Position numbers and translations under genes: made by a program. Source: CAZGAQ01 sp964523405 (lineage in GTDB: Bacteria; Planctomycetota; Phycisphaerae; UBA1845; Fen-1342). Taken from it: a stretch of DNA of 64,000 bases. This document shows, piece after piece, positions 9,618 through 18,460 of the stretch (position 1 is its first letter; each line of letters begins with the position of its first letter). The stretch spans positions 94,532 to 158,531 of the forward strand of contig CAZGAQ010000008.1 of the NCBI GenBank assembly GCA_964523405.1, in the 5' to 3' direction. Under the pieces are notes generated by a model. That model saw nothing but the letters and a program-made list of their open reading frames with translations, searched no databases and was not told where the DNA came from.

Positions 9618-9707
9618 ACCGTTCTCCTGTCACTGTGGGGCCAGACGTAGACCTTCCCGGCGCGCGGCCGGAGCGGCCATTGTAGCAGGGGCGGTGCGCT
9701 GTGGCGC

Positions 9708-10622
9708 TCAGGGCGCGGTGTAGGGAATGACGGCCCGCAGCAGCATGCGCTCGCCGCGCAGCGCCTCGGCCAGCGCCGCGGGGTCGGACAGCACGTCGCG
9801 GTTGGCCGCGAAGAAGCGTCGCACCTCGCGCCAGTTCGGCAGGAGCACCGGGCTGAAGCCGTACGCGTCTTCCAACTCGCGTACGAGGATCACGGCGAGC
9901 ATCTGGTTTTCCCCGAGGGCGACGACGTCGCGGGGGCTGTTGCCGATGCCGATCATCAGCTCCGGCAGACGTGCCCGTAGCTCGCGCAGCGTCTCGCCCT
10001 TGTAGTTGGTGAAGCCGGCCGCGTCGCGGAGGCCCTGGGCCAGGATCAGTGGGCCAGGGGGAAACCCTTGGCGCAGGAGCCAGTGGCGCGTGGCCTGCTC
10101 GAGAAACCAGGGACGGGCGGTGAAGTAGATGACGTGGTAGTCGCGGGTGAGTTCCTGGAGCACGTCCGCGGCGTCGGGCAGCGGGAGGGAGCGCCAATCC
10201 TCGCGCTTGAAGGCGAGGGCCTTGTAGCTGGTCCGGGCGATTGTGTTGTCGATATCGACGCTGATGAGGATATGGCCGTCGCGCCAATCGAAGACGGGGG
10301 CGCTTTCGTAGAGGGCGTGATCCCAGACGGTGGCCGTCGCTTCGTAGGCGGTGGAGTCCGGCGGCAGGTCGGCGTCGAGTGCGGCGCGGCCGGTGCGGTC
10401 GGTGACGGCCGTGCCGAGGTCGTGCACGCCGGCGGTGAAGCGCACGGTGGTGGGGGGGATGTAGAGCTGGCGGCCAAGAAGCGTCTCGCGTTCGACGTAC
10501 GCGACCAGGTGCGCGGGGCGGTCAGGGCGGATGACCGCGTCCGTGACACGCAGCACCGGATCATGGCAGGCCCCGCACGACAGCAGCAGGAGGCTCAGGC
10601 CGACCGCGCTGCGCAACGCCAT
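9708..10622 (-). CDS. HAD-fold lipoprotein with LNS2/App1-like phosphatase motif
   Basis: The 304-residue protein starts with a lipoprotein signal (LLLLSC, lipid cysteine C16), then a small beta domain (residues 25-110). A HAD domain follows: motif I ISVDIDNTIA with D123 and D125, motif II YFTARPWFLE, and a later IGIGNSPRD motif. This combination resembles the LNS2/phosphatidate-phosphatase App1 group, which dephosphorylates phosphatidate or other phosphorylated substrates, here probably facing the periplasm. No neighbouring gene identifies the substrate. Start codon 10622 has AGGGTG upstream. Confidence 0.75.
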   Translation of the reverse strand: MALRSAVGLSLLLLSCGACHDPVLRVTDAVIRPDRPAHLVAYVERETLLGRQLYIPPTTVRFTAGVHDLGTAVTDRTGRAALDADLPPDSTAYEATATVWDHALYESAPVFDWRDGHILISVDIDNTIARTSYKALAFKREDWRSLPLPDAADVLQELTRDYHVIYFTARPWFLEQATRHWLLRQGFPPGPLILAQGLRDAAGFTNYKGETLRELRARLPELMIGIGNSPRDVVALGENQMLAVILVRELEDAYGFSPVLLPNWREVRRFFAANRDVLSDPAALAEALRGERMLLRAVIPYTAP

Positions 10623-10779
10623 GGGTTCACCCTGTCAGCACACCGAAATTGCGGCGCCGCGGCCGCACAACCTGCGGCGCTCGCGCGGCGACTGCCCTGG
10701 GCCACCGAGCAGTAGCACACGGCGGCATCAGGCGCGGAGACCTGACGCTCTGCGGCCACGCGCTGTCCGCCAAACGGCC

Positions 10780-11361
10780 CTAACCCGCGAAGTTCTTCGC
10801 GACGAAGTCCCAGTTGATCAGATTGTCGACGAGCTTCTCGACGTAGGTCGGGCGCGCGTTGCGGTAGTCGATGTAGTAGGCGTGCTCCCACACGTCGATG
10901 GTCAGCAGGGCCTTCTGGTTATGCTTCATGGGCAGGTCGGCATTGCCCGTCTTCACGACCTTGAGCTTGCCGCCTTCGTTGACCAGCCACGCCCAGCCGG
11001 AGCCGAACTGCGTGACGGCCGCATTGACGAATTCTTCGCGGAACTTGTGGTACGAGCCGAAGTCGCGGGCGATGGCCTGGGCGAGGGCGCCGGTGGGCTC
11101 GCCGCCGCCCTTGGGCTTGAGGCAGTTCCAGTAGAACGTGTGATTCCAGACCTGGGCGGCGTTATTGAACAGGCCCCCCTCGGAGCCGAGGATGACTTCC
11201 TCCAACGACTTATGCTCCTGGGGAGTTCCGGCGATGAGCTTGTTGAGGTTCGTGACGTACGCGTTGTGGTGCTTGCCGTAGTGGAAGTCGAGGGCCTCGC
11301 CGCTGATGATGGGGGCCAGGGCGTCCTTGGCGAACGGTAGGTTCGGCAGCGTGAACGGCAT
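10780..11361 (-). CDS. sodB: Superoxide dismutase, iron type
   Basis: The 193-residue protein matches Fe/Mn superoxide dismutases along its length. Metal ligands are H27 (DFHYGKHH), H74 (NHTFYW), D156 and H160 (DVWEHAYY). Q70 in NNAAQVWNHTFYW is the glutamine position typical of the iron enzyme, so iron is more likely than manganese. It converts superoxide to oxygen and hydrogen peroxide in the cytoplasm. The ATG at 11361 was chosen because AAAGGAG lies just upstream and the longer in-frame extension lacks family similarity. It appears monocistronic. Confidence 0.96.
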   Translation of the reverse strand: MPFTLPNLPFAKDALAPIISGEALDFHYGKHHNAYVTNLNKLIAGTPQEHKSLEEVILGSEGGLFNNAAQVWNHTFYWNCLKPKGGGEPTGALAQAIARDFGSYHKFREEFVNAAVTQFGSGWAWLVNEGGKLKVVKTGNADLPMKHNQKALLTIDVWEHAYYIDYRNARPTYVEKLVDNLINWDFVAKNFAG

Positions 11362-11457
11362 GCGCGGCTCCTTTGTCTGGTTCGGTGTCGGCTCGCAACC
11401 TGCGGTCATTCTGCAGTATATGCGCCGCGCGAGGAGGGGGCGAGGGGGGCTGGGGGC

Positions 11458-11537
11458 AGTTCAAAGGGGCAAGTTCAAAGTGCTAAGCGGAGAGCCGAAG
11501 GCAGTTCGAAGGGGCAAGCTCAAAGTGCTAAGTGCGG
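11458..11537. repeat. Two adjacent five-unit heptamer arrays
   Basis: Bases 11458-11492 read AGTTCAA, AGGGGCA, AGTTCAA, AGTGCTA, AGCGGAG. After a 10-base spacer, bases 11503-11537 read AGTTCGA, AGGGGCA, AGCTCAA, AGTGCTA, AGTGCGG. The two 35-base arrays align unit by unit, which indicates duplication of the whole array. They lie between sodB and tRNA-His, upstream of the tRNA promoter. The function is unknown. Confidence 0.85.
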
Positions 11538-11580
11538 GGCCGGAGCGGACGGCGGCACGGACGCGGGGTCGGTCGCGAGT

Positions 11581-11609
11581 TTGACGGTGGCGGGCGGGGG
11601 GACTATACT
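11581..11609 (+). promoter_or_regulatory. Sigma-70-type promoter for tRNA-His
   Basis: A TTGACG -35 box (11581-11586) and TATACT -10 box (11604-11609) are separated by exactly 17 bases. The tRNA begins 38 bases after the -10 box, so transcription would start about 30 bases upstream of the mature 5' end. The match to the sigma-70 consensus is the best in the window. Confidence 0.8.
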
Positions 11610-11647
11610 AGCGCGCTTGCGACTGAGGGGCCCTGCGCCCCCGTGCC

Positions 11648-11720
11648 GCCGGTGTAGCTCAGTTGGATAGAGCGCTTGACTGTGGATCAAGAGGTCCCCG
11701 GTTCGACCCCGGGCGCCGGC
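11648..11720 (+). tRNA. tRNA-His (anticodon GTG)
   Basis: A full cloverleaf can be drawn. The acceptor stem pairs GCCGGTG with CGCCGGC, and T8-A9 follow. The D arm is GCTC...GAGC, the anticodon stem CTTGA/TCAAG encloses loop CTGTGGA with anticodon GTG, and the T arm is CCCGG-TTCGACC-CCGGG. CCA is not encoded. The discriminator position (11721) is A and the base before the stem (11647) is C. This tRNA-His therefore lacks the G-1:C73 pair that most bacterial tRNA-His molecules carry. Confidence 0.93.
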
Positions 11721-11871
11721 AATGAGCTGAGGGGCTCCCGTATTGCACTTCGGGCGACAGACTCGGACGCTACAGAGGGTTATGTCGCCCGAACGTCCCT
11801 CGCGCGGCGTGCGACTCGTTGAGCCACCACGCCGTGATCAATCACGGAGGCTCAACCTACGGGAGTCCCAT

Positions 11872-12753
11872 ATGTTGACGTGTTGCCTCGCTACCGTCGT
11901 TGCTCTGTTGAGTGCGCCGCCGACCACGGCGCCGTCGAGACTCGACGGCTTGTACTACCTCCAGGTGCAGCCTGCTCCCGCGTGCGAACTGCTTGTCTCC
12001 GTTAATCGGGAGGTGGCAGTCCGCCTACAGGGTACGGGCTCCGGGGCTTGCGACGTGACGAACTACGTTGTCAACGGCACAAACGCGCTCAAACTGGCCG
12101 CCGAGGGGTCCACCGGAGAAGTGTCGGTGACGCTCGTCCGTGCACGTAGCCTGCAGGACTCGCAGCCGACCGAACTGGCCACGCTCACGTTGACACTGAC
12201 CGCGGAGAAGCCGAAACAGGAGTCGGAACGGCGTTTCGAGGCCGCCGTACCGTTCACCTGGTTCTGGCAGGACGGCGCCAAAGTCGGCGAGTTGTCGGAA
12301 CGCGACAAGAAAGACGTCTACGCCGAACTTCAGCGCACCACCGATGCCCTCGCCGCCGGCGACTGGCACAAAGCGTCTGCGCTGCGGACCCCGTGGCTGT
12401 CGGAAGAAGCCGCCAGACGGATTCCTCGCGAATGGATCGCCGGGGCTGCTCTGGAGAAGTATATCGAGCAGGAACGCGAGTTGTTCGCGCGAATCCGCTC
12501 GGCACGCTTGGCGCCGCTGGCGGAGTTGCGGTTTCTCGTGGGCGAACGGCTGGTGCGCGTCGAGACCCGCGCGGCGCGCGGGCCTTGGGATCCGCCGGAA
12601 GCCAATGTGATCTTGGCGGAATTGGCCCCGGAGCGCGATGCGAAGGGCCCGCCATTAACGCTCGGTGACAAAGCGGTCTACCTGACGAAAGTCGGCAGCC
12701 ACTGGCACGTTTTGACCAACAACTGGATGGCGGCGTTGATCAAGCGCCCGTAG
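11872..12753 (+). CDS. Secreted protein of unknown function
   Basis: The protein is 293 residues from the ATG at 11872, the start that yields a signal peptide (MLTCCLATVVALLSAPPTTA). The first half is strand-rich (YLQVQPAPACELLVSV, VSVTLVRARS). The second half is helical and acidic, with a tract around SERDKKDVYAELQRTTDALA and a final domain ending LTNNWMAALIKRP. I do not recognise a family. The tRNA-His gene ends about 150 bases upstream. No partner gene is evident on either side. Confidence 0.6.
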   Translation: MLTCCLATVVALLSAPPTTAPSRLDGLYYLQVQPAPACELLVSVNREVAVRLQGTGSGACDVTNYVVNGTNALKLAAEGSTGEVSVTLVRARSLQDSQPTELATLTLTLTAEKPKQESERRFEAAVPFTWFWQDGAKVGELSERDKKDVYAELQRTTDALAAGDWHKASALRTPWLSEEAARRIPREWIAGAALEKYIEQERELFARIRSARLAPLAELRFLVGERLVRVETRAARGPWDPPEANVILAELAPERDAKGPPLTLGDKAVYLTKVGSHWHVLTNNWMAALIKRP

Positions 12754-12779
12754 CGAAGCTGCGGAAGACCAGCCAGAAA

Positions 12780-13310
12780 ACTAGGGACAGTCGCCGGGAC
12801 AACTAAAGACACTCACTGATTTCTGAGCGGCACGCGGAGTGGAGCAAGTGGTTGCCGGACACGGAGGCCGAGCCGCCGGCGGGGCGTTCGAGTACTTCAC
12901 GAAGCTGGCGCGGCGGGACTTTTTGTCCGATTCGCCGCGGGCGCTGTACAGCGTGGAGTCGTTCGCGTGGGACGCGGCCGGGGAGCGGTGGGAGCGGGCG
13001 GGGCTGGGCGAGTGGACGGACTCCGTGGGCGACCAGCCGTGGGGGACGTATGCGCAGTCGGCGTACATGGCGGCCCCGCAGCAGGCCTACACGGTGGAAG
13101 GTCCGTACGAGACGGGGCGGCTGCTGGCGGGCGCGGGTGTGCACGCGCAGCAGGATAAATAGGGACAGTCACCTATTTCTGCCTGTTTCTGAGCGCCACG
13201 CGGAGTGGACGAAGTGGCGGCCGGACGAGGGCGGGGCGTTCGAGTACTTCACGCGGCTGGCGCGGCGGGAGTGCGCCGCATTCGCGGGCAGAGTCCTCCG
13301 TCGCCAGGCA
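12780..13310 (+). pseudogene. Decayed, duplicated coding module with GGGACAGTC motifs
   Basis: Two related segments, about 12816-12912 and 13186-13276, both encode SERHAEW(S/T)KW...GAFEYFT(K/R)LARR. In the first copy the SERHAEW part and the FEYFTKL part are in different frames, which indicates a one-base shift. Downstream of it an open frame continues to 13162 (FAWDAAGERWERAG, WGTYAQSAYMAAPQQ). The second copy ends about 20 codons after the motif. Each copy is preceded by AGGGACAGTC, and the second has the fuller form AGGGACAGTCACCTATTTC, a type often seen near REP-associated transposases. I read this as remnants of one gene duplicated with its flank. The parent family is unknown. Confidence 0.5.
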
Positions 13311-13635
13311 CCTTCGGAATGACGGGCGACAGCGACGGGCGCGGCGCGGGCACCGATGCGAAGCGCCCACACGGACGGCGCGCACGCTGGCGGCGCACCA
13401 TGTCGCTCCAGGCGGCCGTTCCGGTCCCCGCTCGATTATGGGACGCATGCAATTCGCGGGGCTTTGGCGTACAATTGAGGATCGGTTGGGAATGAAGCTC
13501 AGCAGCCAGCGCGACGATCGCGAGGCGCGGGCTGAATCTCCAGCCCGCCGAGGCCGGCGTGCCACACGCTGAGGCCGATGTCGGCGGGGCGACCGCCGCT
13601 CTGCCGGTCTGGGTTCCATGTCAAGGAAGAGCAAC
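13311..13635. other. Non-coding gap upstream of the glycoamylase cluster
   Basis: No gene is supported here. A TACAAT hexamer at 13470-13475 could be a -10 box for the downstream gene, but no good -35 box lies at the right distance. If it is used, the transcript has a leader of about 155 bases. Confidence 0.4.
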
Positions 13636-15936
13636 ATGCGCATCGATGCGACCTGCGCGCAGCCGCCCAAGGTGTGCTGGCGCGCGCTAGCCCTCGGCGC
13701 CGGGATGGTCTTGGGGCTGGCACTTGGGCCGGCCGCGGCCGAGATCATCACCCCGCTGGCCAGCTACGAGCCCGCCGAAACCGACCTGACTGTGGTGGCC
13801 AACGCCGGCGACTCCGGGTTGGCGGTCGCGCGCGTGCCCGGGGGCGTCGGCGGTGTTCCGGCGGCGACCGACGGCGCGTACGTCCTGAAGGTGACGATTA
13901 CGAACGAGGCCGACCGCAAGGTGGAGTTTCGTCACTTCTGGACCGCGCACACGTATGACCTGGCCAATCAGGATCAACTGTTGGCGGACGTCTACGTGGC
14001 GTCCTCCGGGGCCCTCCCGGGACTGATGGGAATCTGGGACTCGCGTTGGGACCCGCCCAGTGCCTGGCAGCAGGCCACGGGCATCCCCACGACGACGGGC
14101 GTCTGGCGGACGATCACGGTCGACGTATCCGCGCGCGAGCAGGTCGGCTTGGACCAGATCTGGGCGCTGGTGCTGGAGAATCTGGCCGGCACCAGCGGCA
14201 CGCTCTACGTGGACAACCTGCGTCTGCGGCAGATCAGCGGGTCCGCCGGGGTGCAGGGTGTGGCCGCCAACGCGTACGCGGACCACATCGCGCTGATCTG
14301 GCAGCCCTTGTCGGTGGCCGGTCTGTCGGGCTACAACGTCTACCGCGCGTCGGCTCCCGGGGGGCCGTTCACGAAGATCAACGCGGCGCTGGTGACCGGG
14401 GCGGGTTACTCCGATGCCGTCGGCGCGGGCAGTCCCCGCTACTACTACTACGTGACGGCGGTCATCAGCGGCGCGGAAGCGCCGGCGTCGAACGTCGTGT
14501 CAGCGCTGTACGACAGCCTGACGGATGAAGAGTTGTTGGACACCGTCCAGCGGGCGAGTCTGCATTACTTCTGGGAAGAGGCGCACCCGCATTGTGGTAT
14601 GGCCCGCGAGGGCATGTACATGGGTCATCCGCTGGACACCGTGACGACCGGTGGCACGGGCATGGGGATCATGACCATCGTCGTCGGTGCCGAGCGCGGC
14701 TTCGTGACACGGGCCCAGGCGGCAGCGCGCATCCGCACCATCCTGGCCTTCCTGCAGGATGTCACCCCGCGGTACCACGGTGCGTGGTCGCACCACTACA
14801 ACGGGGTGACGGGCGCGACGATCGCCTTTGCCGGGGCCCAGGACAACGGCGGTGATCTCGTCGAGACGGCGTTTCTCATCGAGGGCATCCTCACGGCGCG
14901 GCAGTATTTCGACGATCCGTCCGACCCAGTGGAGGCGGAAATCCGCACGCGGGCGACGCAGATGTGGGAATCCGTCGAGTGGACGTGGTATCGCCGGTAT
15001 CCGGGCGGCGACGTGCTGTACTGGCACTGGTCACCGAACTACGGCTGGTACATGAACATGCCGATCCGCGGGTACAACGAGGCGATGATCGTGTACCTGC
15101 TCGCGGTCGCGTCGCCGACCTATCCCATGCCGGCGTCGAGCTACACGAACGGCTGGGCGGGCGGGAGCGGCTACGCGAACGGGCAGCGCTATTACGGTCA
15201 CACGATCTGGGTGGGTGAGCCCTATGGCGGGCCGCTCTTCTTCACGCATTATTCCAACCTGGGCTTTGACCCGCGCTACAAGCGCGACGCCTACGCGAAC
15301 TACTTCGACAATGCCCGCAATATCTCGCTCGTCCACCACGACTACTGCATCGACAACCCGCACGGGTACGCCGGCTACAGCGGCTACGTGTGGGGCCTGA
15401 CCGCGAGCTTCAACCCCTGGGGCTATTCCGCCCACTCGCCCACCAATGACAACGGAACCATCGCGCCCACCGCGGCCGCCAGCGCGATGCCCTATACGCC
15501 GGTCGAGTCGCTCGCGGCGGTGCGGCAGTACTACGACGTGTACGGCCCCGACCTGTGGAGTTCATCCGGCTTCACGGATGCGTTCAATCTGCAGAGCAAC
15601 TGGTTCGCGCCAGGCTACATCGCAATCGATGTCGGCACGATCGCGCCGATGATCGAGAACTACCGGACCGGCCTGTGCTGGAACCTCTTCATGGCCAATC
15701 CCGAAATCCGGCCGATGATGCACGCGATCGGCCTGCACTACGAGGTGGATTTCGACACGGACGGCCAGGTGGACGCCGCCGACTTGGCCGTGTTCGCCGG
15801 CTGCCTGGCCGGTGTCGGCAATGCCTGTCCCGGGGGCTGCACGGGCAGCCACTTCCCGGATTCCGATCTGGATGGCGACGCGGATGTGGACCTCGCGGAT
15901 GCCGCAATCTTCCAGCGGATCTTCACCGGACCCTGA
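13636..15936 (+). CDS. Secreted glycoamylase-like hydrolase (PF10091/GH144 type) with FN3 and EF-hand modules
   Basis: The protein has 766 residues. After a signal peptide (about 1-35) comes a beta-sandwich domain (about 36-195) that resembles a carbohydrate-binding region. A fibronectin-III-like unit follows (about 200-290, GYNVYRASAPGGPF). The glycoamylase-like domain starts near residue 295 (LLDTVQRASLHYFWEEAHP) and carries RYHGAWSHHYNG, GDLVETAFLIEG and RGYNEAMIVYLLAVASPTYP. The C-terminal 64 residues hold two EF-hand-like loops (DFDTDGQVDAADLAVF, DSDLDGDADVDLADAAIF) as in planctomycete dockerin-like tails. Characterised relatives include endo-beta-1,2-glucanases; the actual substrate here is inferred only. 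The ATG at 13636 is preceded by AAGGAAGAG. Confidence 0.85.
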   Translation: MRIDATCAQPPKVCWRALALGAGMVLGLALGPAAAEIITPLASYEPAETDLTVVANAGDSGLAVARVPGGVGGVPAATDGAYVLKVTITNEADRKVEFRHFWTAHTYDLANQDQLLADVYVASSGALPGLMGIWDSRWDPPSAWQQATGIPTTTGVWRTITVDVSAREQVGLDQIWALVLENLAGTSGTLYVDNLRLRQISGSAGVQGVAANAYADHIALIWQPLSVAGLSGYNVYRASAPGGPFTKINAALVTGAGYSDAVGAGSPRYYYYVTAVISGAEAPASNVVSALYDSLTDEELLDTVQRASLHYFWEEAHPHCGMAREGMYMGHPLDTVTTGGTGMGIMTIVVGAERGFVTRAQAAARIRTILAFLQDVTPRYHGAWSHHYNGVTGATIAFAGAQDNGGDLVETAFLIEGILTARQYFDDPSDPVEAEIRTRATQMWESVEWTWYRRYPGGDVLYWHWSPNYGWYMNMPIRGYNEAMIVYLLAVASPTYPMPASSYTNGWAGGSGYANGQRYYGHTIWVGEPYGGPLFFTHYSNLGFDPRYKRDAYANYFDNARNISLVHHDYCIDNPHGYAGYSGYVWGLTASFNPWGYSAHSPTNDNGTIAPTAAASAMPYTPVESLAAVRQYYDVYGPDLWSSSGFTDAFNLQSNWFAPGYIAIDVGTIAPMIENYRTGLCWNLFMANPEIRPMMHAIGLHYEVDFDTDGQVDAADLAVFAGCLAGVGNACPGGCTGSHFPDSDLDGDADVDLADAAIFQRIFTGP

Positions 15937-15994
15937 CGGGGCGGGCGCGCTGGGAATCGGGATCGCCGAAGATCGATCGGGTGGAGGTGTGTGC

Positions 15995-18346
15995 ATGTGC
16001 CCGGGCGCTGTGCCACCGGTTGTCCGTTCCTGTGCCCACGAGAACTGCAGGCCGCGGCGCGCCCCACGGGCTTGGGCACCGGGCGCGGCAGGCCGGGCGC
16101 TCGTATGGGCTGGCGTGCTGGTTGGGCTGGCGGCACGTTTGTCTGCCGCCGAGGTGATCACGCCGCTCGTCAGCTATGAGCCGGCCGAGACCGACCTGAC
16201 GGTCGCTGCGAACACGGGGGATCCGGGCCTGACGGTCGCGATCGTGCCGGGTGGCGTGAACGGCGCTCCGGTGGCGACCGACGGGACCTACCTCCTGAAG
16301 CTGACCATCACAAACGAGGCGGATCACAAGGTTGAGTTCCGGCAGGCCTGGTCGGGCGAAACGTACGACCTGGCCGGTGAAACCGAACTGCTGGCGGACG
16401 TGTACGTGGCCTCGTCCGGGGCGCTGCCCGGGTTGATCGGCATCTGGGACCTGAACTGGGCCCCGCCCGACGCGTGGCAACCGGCCACGGGCCTGCCGAC
16501 GGCCGTCGGTGTGTGGGCCACGATCCGATTCGACCTGTCCGGTCGGCTGCAAACGGGACTCCGTGAGATTCAGGCGCTGGTGCTGGAGAACTTGGCCGGG
16601 AGCAGCGGCACGGTCTACGTCGACAACTTGCGGTTGCGGCATAGCGGCCCCTTGCCGGGCGTCGCGGGCGTTGCGGCGAATGCGTACGCGGAGCGGGTGG
16701 CGCTGGTGTGGCAACCGCTGGGTGTTGTCGGCCTGACGGGCTACAACGTGTACCGCGCCGCGGCGCCGGGGGGACCGTTTGCGCGGCTCAATCTGGCCCC
16801 CGTCCCGAGTGCGGCGTACACGGATGGGGTCCCGGCAGGCAGCCCGCGTTACTACTACTACGTGACGGCCGTCGTCAACGGAATGGAGGGCCCCGCCTCC
16901 GCGCTCGTGACGGCGCTATACGACGGACTGACGGACGAACAACTCCTGGATGTCGTGCAGCAGGCGACGCTGCGCTATTTCTGGGATTGGGGTCACCCCG
17001 TTTGCGGAATGGCGCGTGAGGGTCTGGGGGGCAGCTACGCGCTCGACACGGTAACCACCGGCGGAACCGGCATGGGGCTGATGACGATCGTGGTCGGGGC
17101 CGAGCGCGGCTTCATCGCACGGAGTCAGGCGGCGGCGCGCGTATGCACGATCCTGGCGTTCCTCCAGGACGTCACGCCGCGCTACCATGGCGCCTGGTCG
17201 CACCACTACCACGGGGTCACAGGTGCGACGATTCCGTTTTCGGAGTATCGCGACGACGGGGCGGACCTGGTCGAGACCGCGTATCTCGCGCAGGGCTTCC
17301 TGACGGTACGGCAGTACTTTGACAGCCCGGCCGATCCCGTCGAAGCCGAGATCCGCGCGCGGGCGACGCAGATGTGGGAATCCGTCGAATGGTCCTGGTT
17401 CCGCCAGCATCCGGGCAGCGACGTTCTGTACTGGAACTGGTCGCCCAACTACGGCTTTGCGATCCAGGTCGAGGTCCGCGGGTACAACGAGGCGATGATC
17501 ACGTACCTGCTCGCGATCGCGTCGCCCACCTATCCGATGCCGGCGTCGAGCTTTCACAATGGGTACGCCGGCCTGAGCACGTACGTGAACGGGCGCAGCT
17601 ACTACGGGCACACGGTCTGGGTCGGCCCGGCTTACGGCGGGCGGCTCTTCTTCACGCACTATTCGAACCTGGGCTTTGATCCGCGCTACAAACGCGATGC
17701 CTATGCGAACTACTTCGACAACGCCCGCCACATCGCGCTCATCCATCGCGACTACAGCATCGACAACCCGCATCGGTTTGCGGGCTACAACGCGTACGTG
17801 TGGGGCCTGACGTCCAGCGCCGACCCGGCCGGCTATGCCGAGCACGAGCCGACGCAGGACAACGGCACGCTCGCGCCCACGGCGGCCATCAGCTCCATCC
17901 CCTACACCCCGGCAGAATCGTTGGCCGCCCTTCGACAGTTCTACGACACGTACGGGACCGACCTGTGGGGCGCGTGTGGCTTTCTCGATGCCTTCAACCC
18001 GCAGGCGAACTGGGTCGCGCCCGGCTACATCGCGATTGACGAGGGGACGATCGTGCCGCTGATCGAGAACTACCGCAGCGGGTTGTGCTGGAAGCTGTTC
18101 ATGGCCAACCCCGAAATCCGGCCGATGATGCAGGCGATCGGCCTGTACTTCGAGGTGGATTTCGACACGGACGGCCAGGTGGACGCCGCCGACTTGGCCG
18201 TGTTCGCGGGCTGCCTGGCCGGAGCCGGCGCGCCCTGCCCCGGCGGCTGCACCGGCAGCCATTTCCCGGACTCCGATCTGGATCGCGACGCGGATGTGGA
18301 TCTCGCGGATGGCGCGATTTTCCAGCGCGTGTTCACGGGCCCCTGA
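15995..18346 (+). CDS. Second secreted glycoamylase-like hydrolase, paralogue of the preceding gene
   Basis: The 783-residue protein repeats the domain order of its upstream neighbour: signal region with LVWAGVLVGLAARLSA, beta-sandwich, FN3-like unit (GYNVYRAAAPGGPF), glycoamylase-like domain from about residue 310, and two EF-hand loops at the end. The start ATG at 15995 has GGAGG about 8 bases upstream. The N-terminus before the hydrophobic stretch is unusually long and rich in proline, cysteine and arginine, so a later start is possible. It lies 58 bases after its paralogue and is probably cotranscribed. The bases encoding the EF-hand tail are almost identical between the copies, while the catalytic parts differ more. 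Confidence 0.85.
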   Translation: MCPGAVPPVVRSCAHENCRPRRAPRAWAPGAAGRALVWAGVLVGLAARLSAAEVITPLVSYEPAETDLTVAANTGDPGLTVAIVPGGVNGAPVATDGTYLLKLTITNEADHKVEFRQAWSGETYDLAGETELLADVYVASSGALPGLIGIWDLNWAPPDAWQPATGLPTAVGVWATIRFDLSGRLQTGLREIQALVLENLAGSSGTVYVDNLRLRHSGPLPGVAGVAANAYAERVALVWQPLGVVGLTGYNVYRAAAPGGPFARLNLAPVPSAAYTDGVPAGSPRYYYYVTAVVNGMEGPASALVTALYDGLTDEQLLDVVQQATLRYFWDWGHPVCGMAREGLGGSYALDTVTTGGTGMGLMTIVVGAERGFIARSQAAARVCTILAFLQDVTPRYHGAWSHHYHGVTGATIPFSEYRDDGADLVETAYLAQGFLTVRQYFDSPADPVEAEIRARATQMWESVEWSWFRQHPGSDVLYWNWSPNYGFAIQVEVRGYNEAMITYLLAIASPTYPMPASSFHNGYAGLSTYVNGRSYYGHTVWVGPAYGGRLFFTHYSNLGFDPRYKRDAYANYFDNARHIALIHRDYSIDNPHRFAGYNAYVWGLTSSADPAGYAEHEPTQDNGTLAPTAAISSIPYTPAESLAALRQFYDTYGTDLWGACGFLDAFNPQANWVAPGYIAIDEGTIVPLIENYRSGLCWKLFMANPEIRPMMQAIGLYFEVDFDTDGQVDAADLAVFAGCLAGAGAPCPGGCTGSHFPDSDLDRDADVDLADGAIFQRVFTGP

Positions 18347-18460
18347 GGGCGCCCGCCTGGCTGCCCTGCGCCGCGCGACTGCAGCGCACCGCGTGCCGCT
18401 TGCGGATCCCGTGGCCCCCTTTTTGACACTCATCCGCGCCGCGCCTATCCTGCGCCCGCT

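Noticed and set aside
6819..9650. A 943-codon plus-strand frame opposite the rhamnosidase gene
   Set aside because: It mirrors the GH78 gene almost exactly and its translation looks like antisense sequence; the GH78 motifs lie on the minus strand.
12839..13162. Intact small gene of 107 codons
   Set aside because: Its N-terminal part is out of frame with the duplicated SERHAEW motif just upstream, so it is better read as a fragment.
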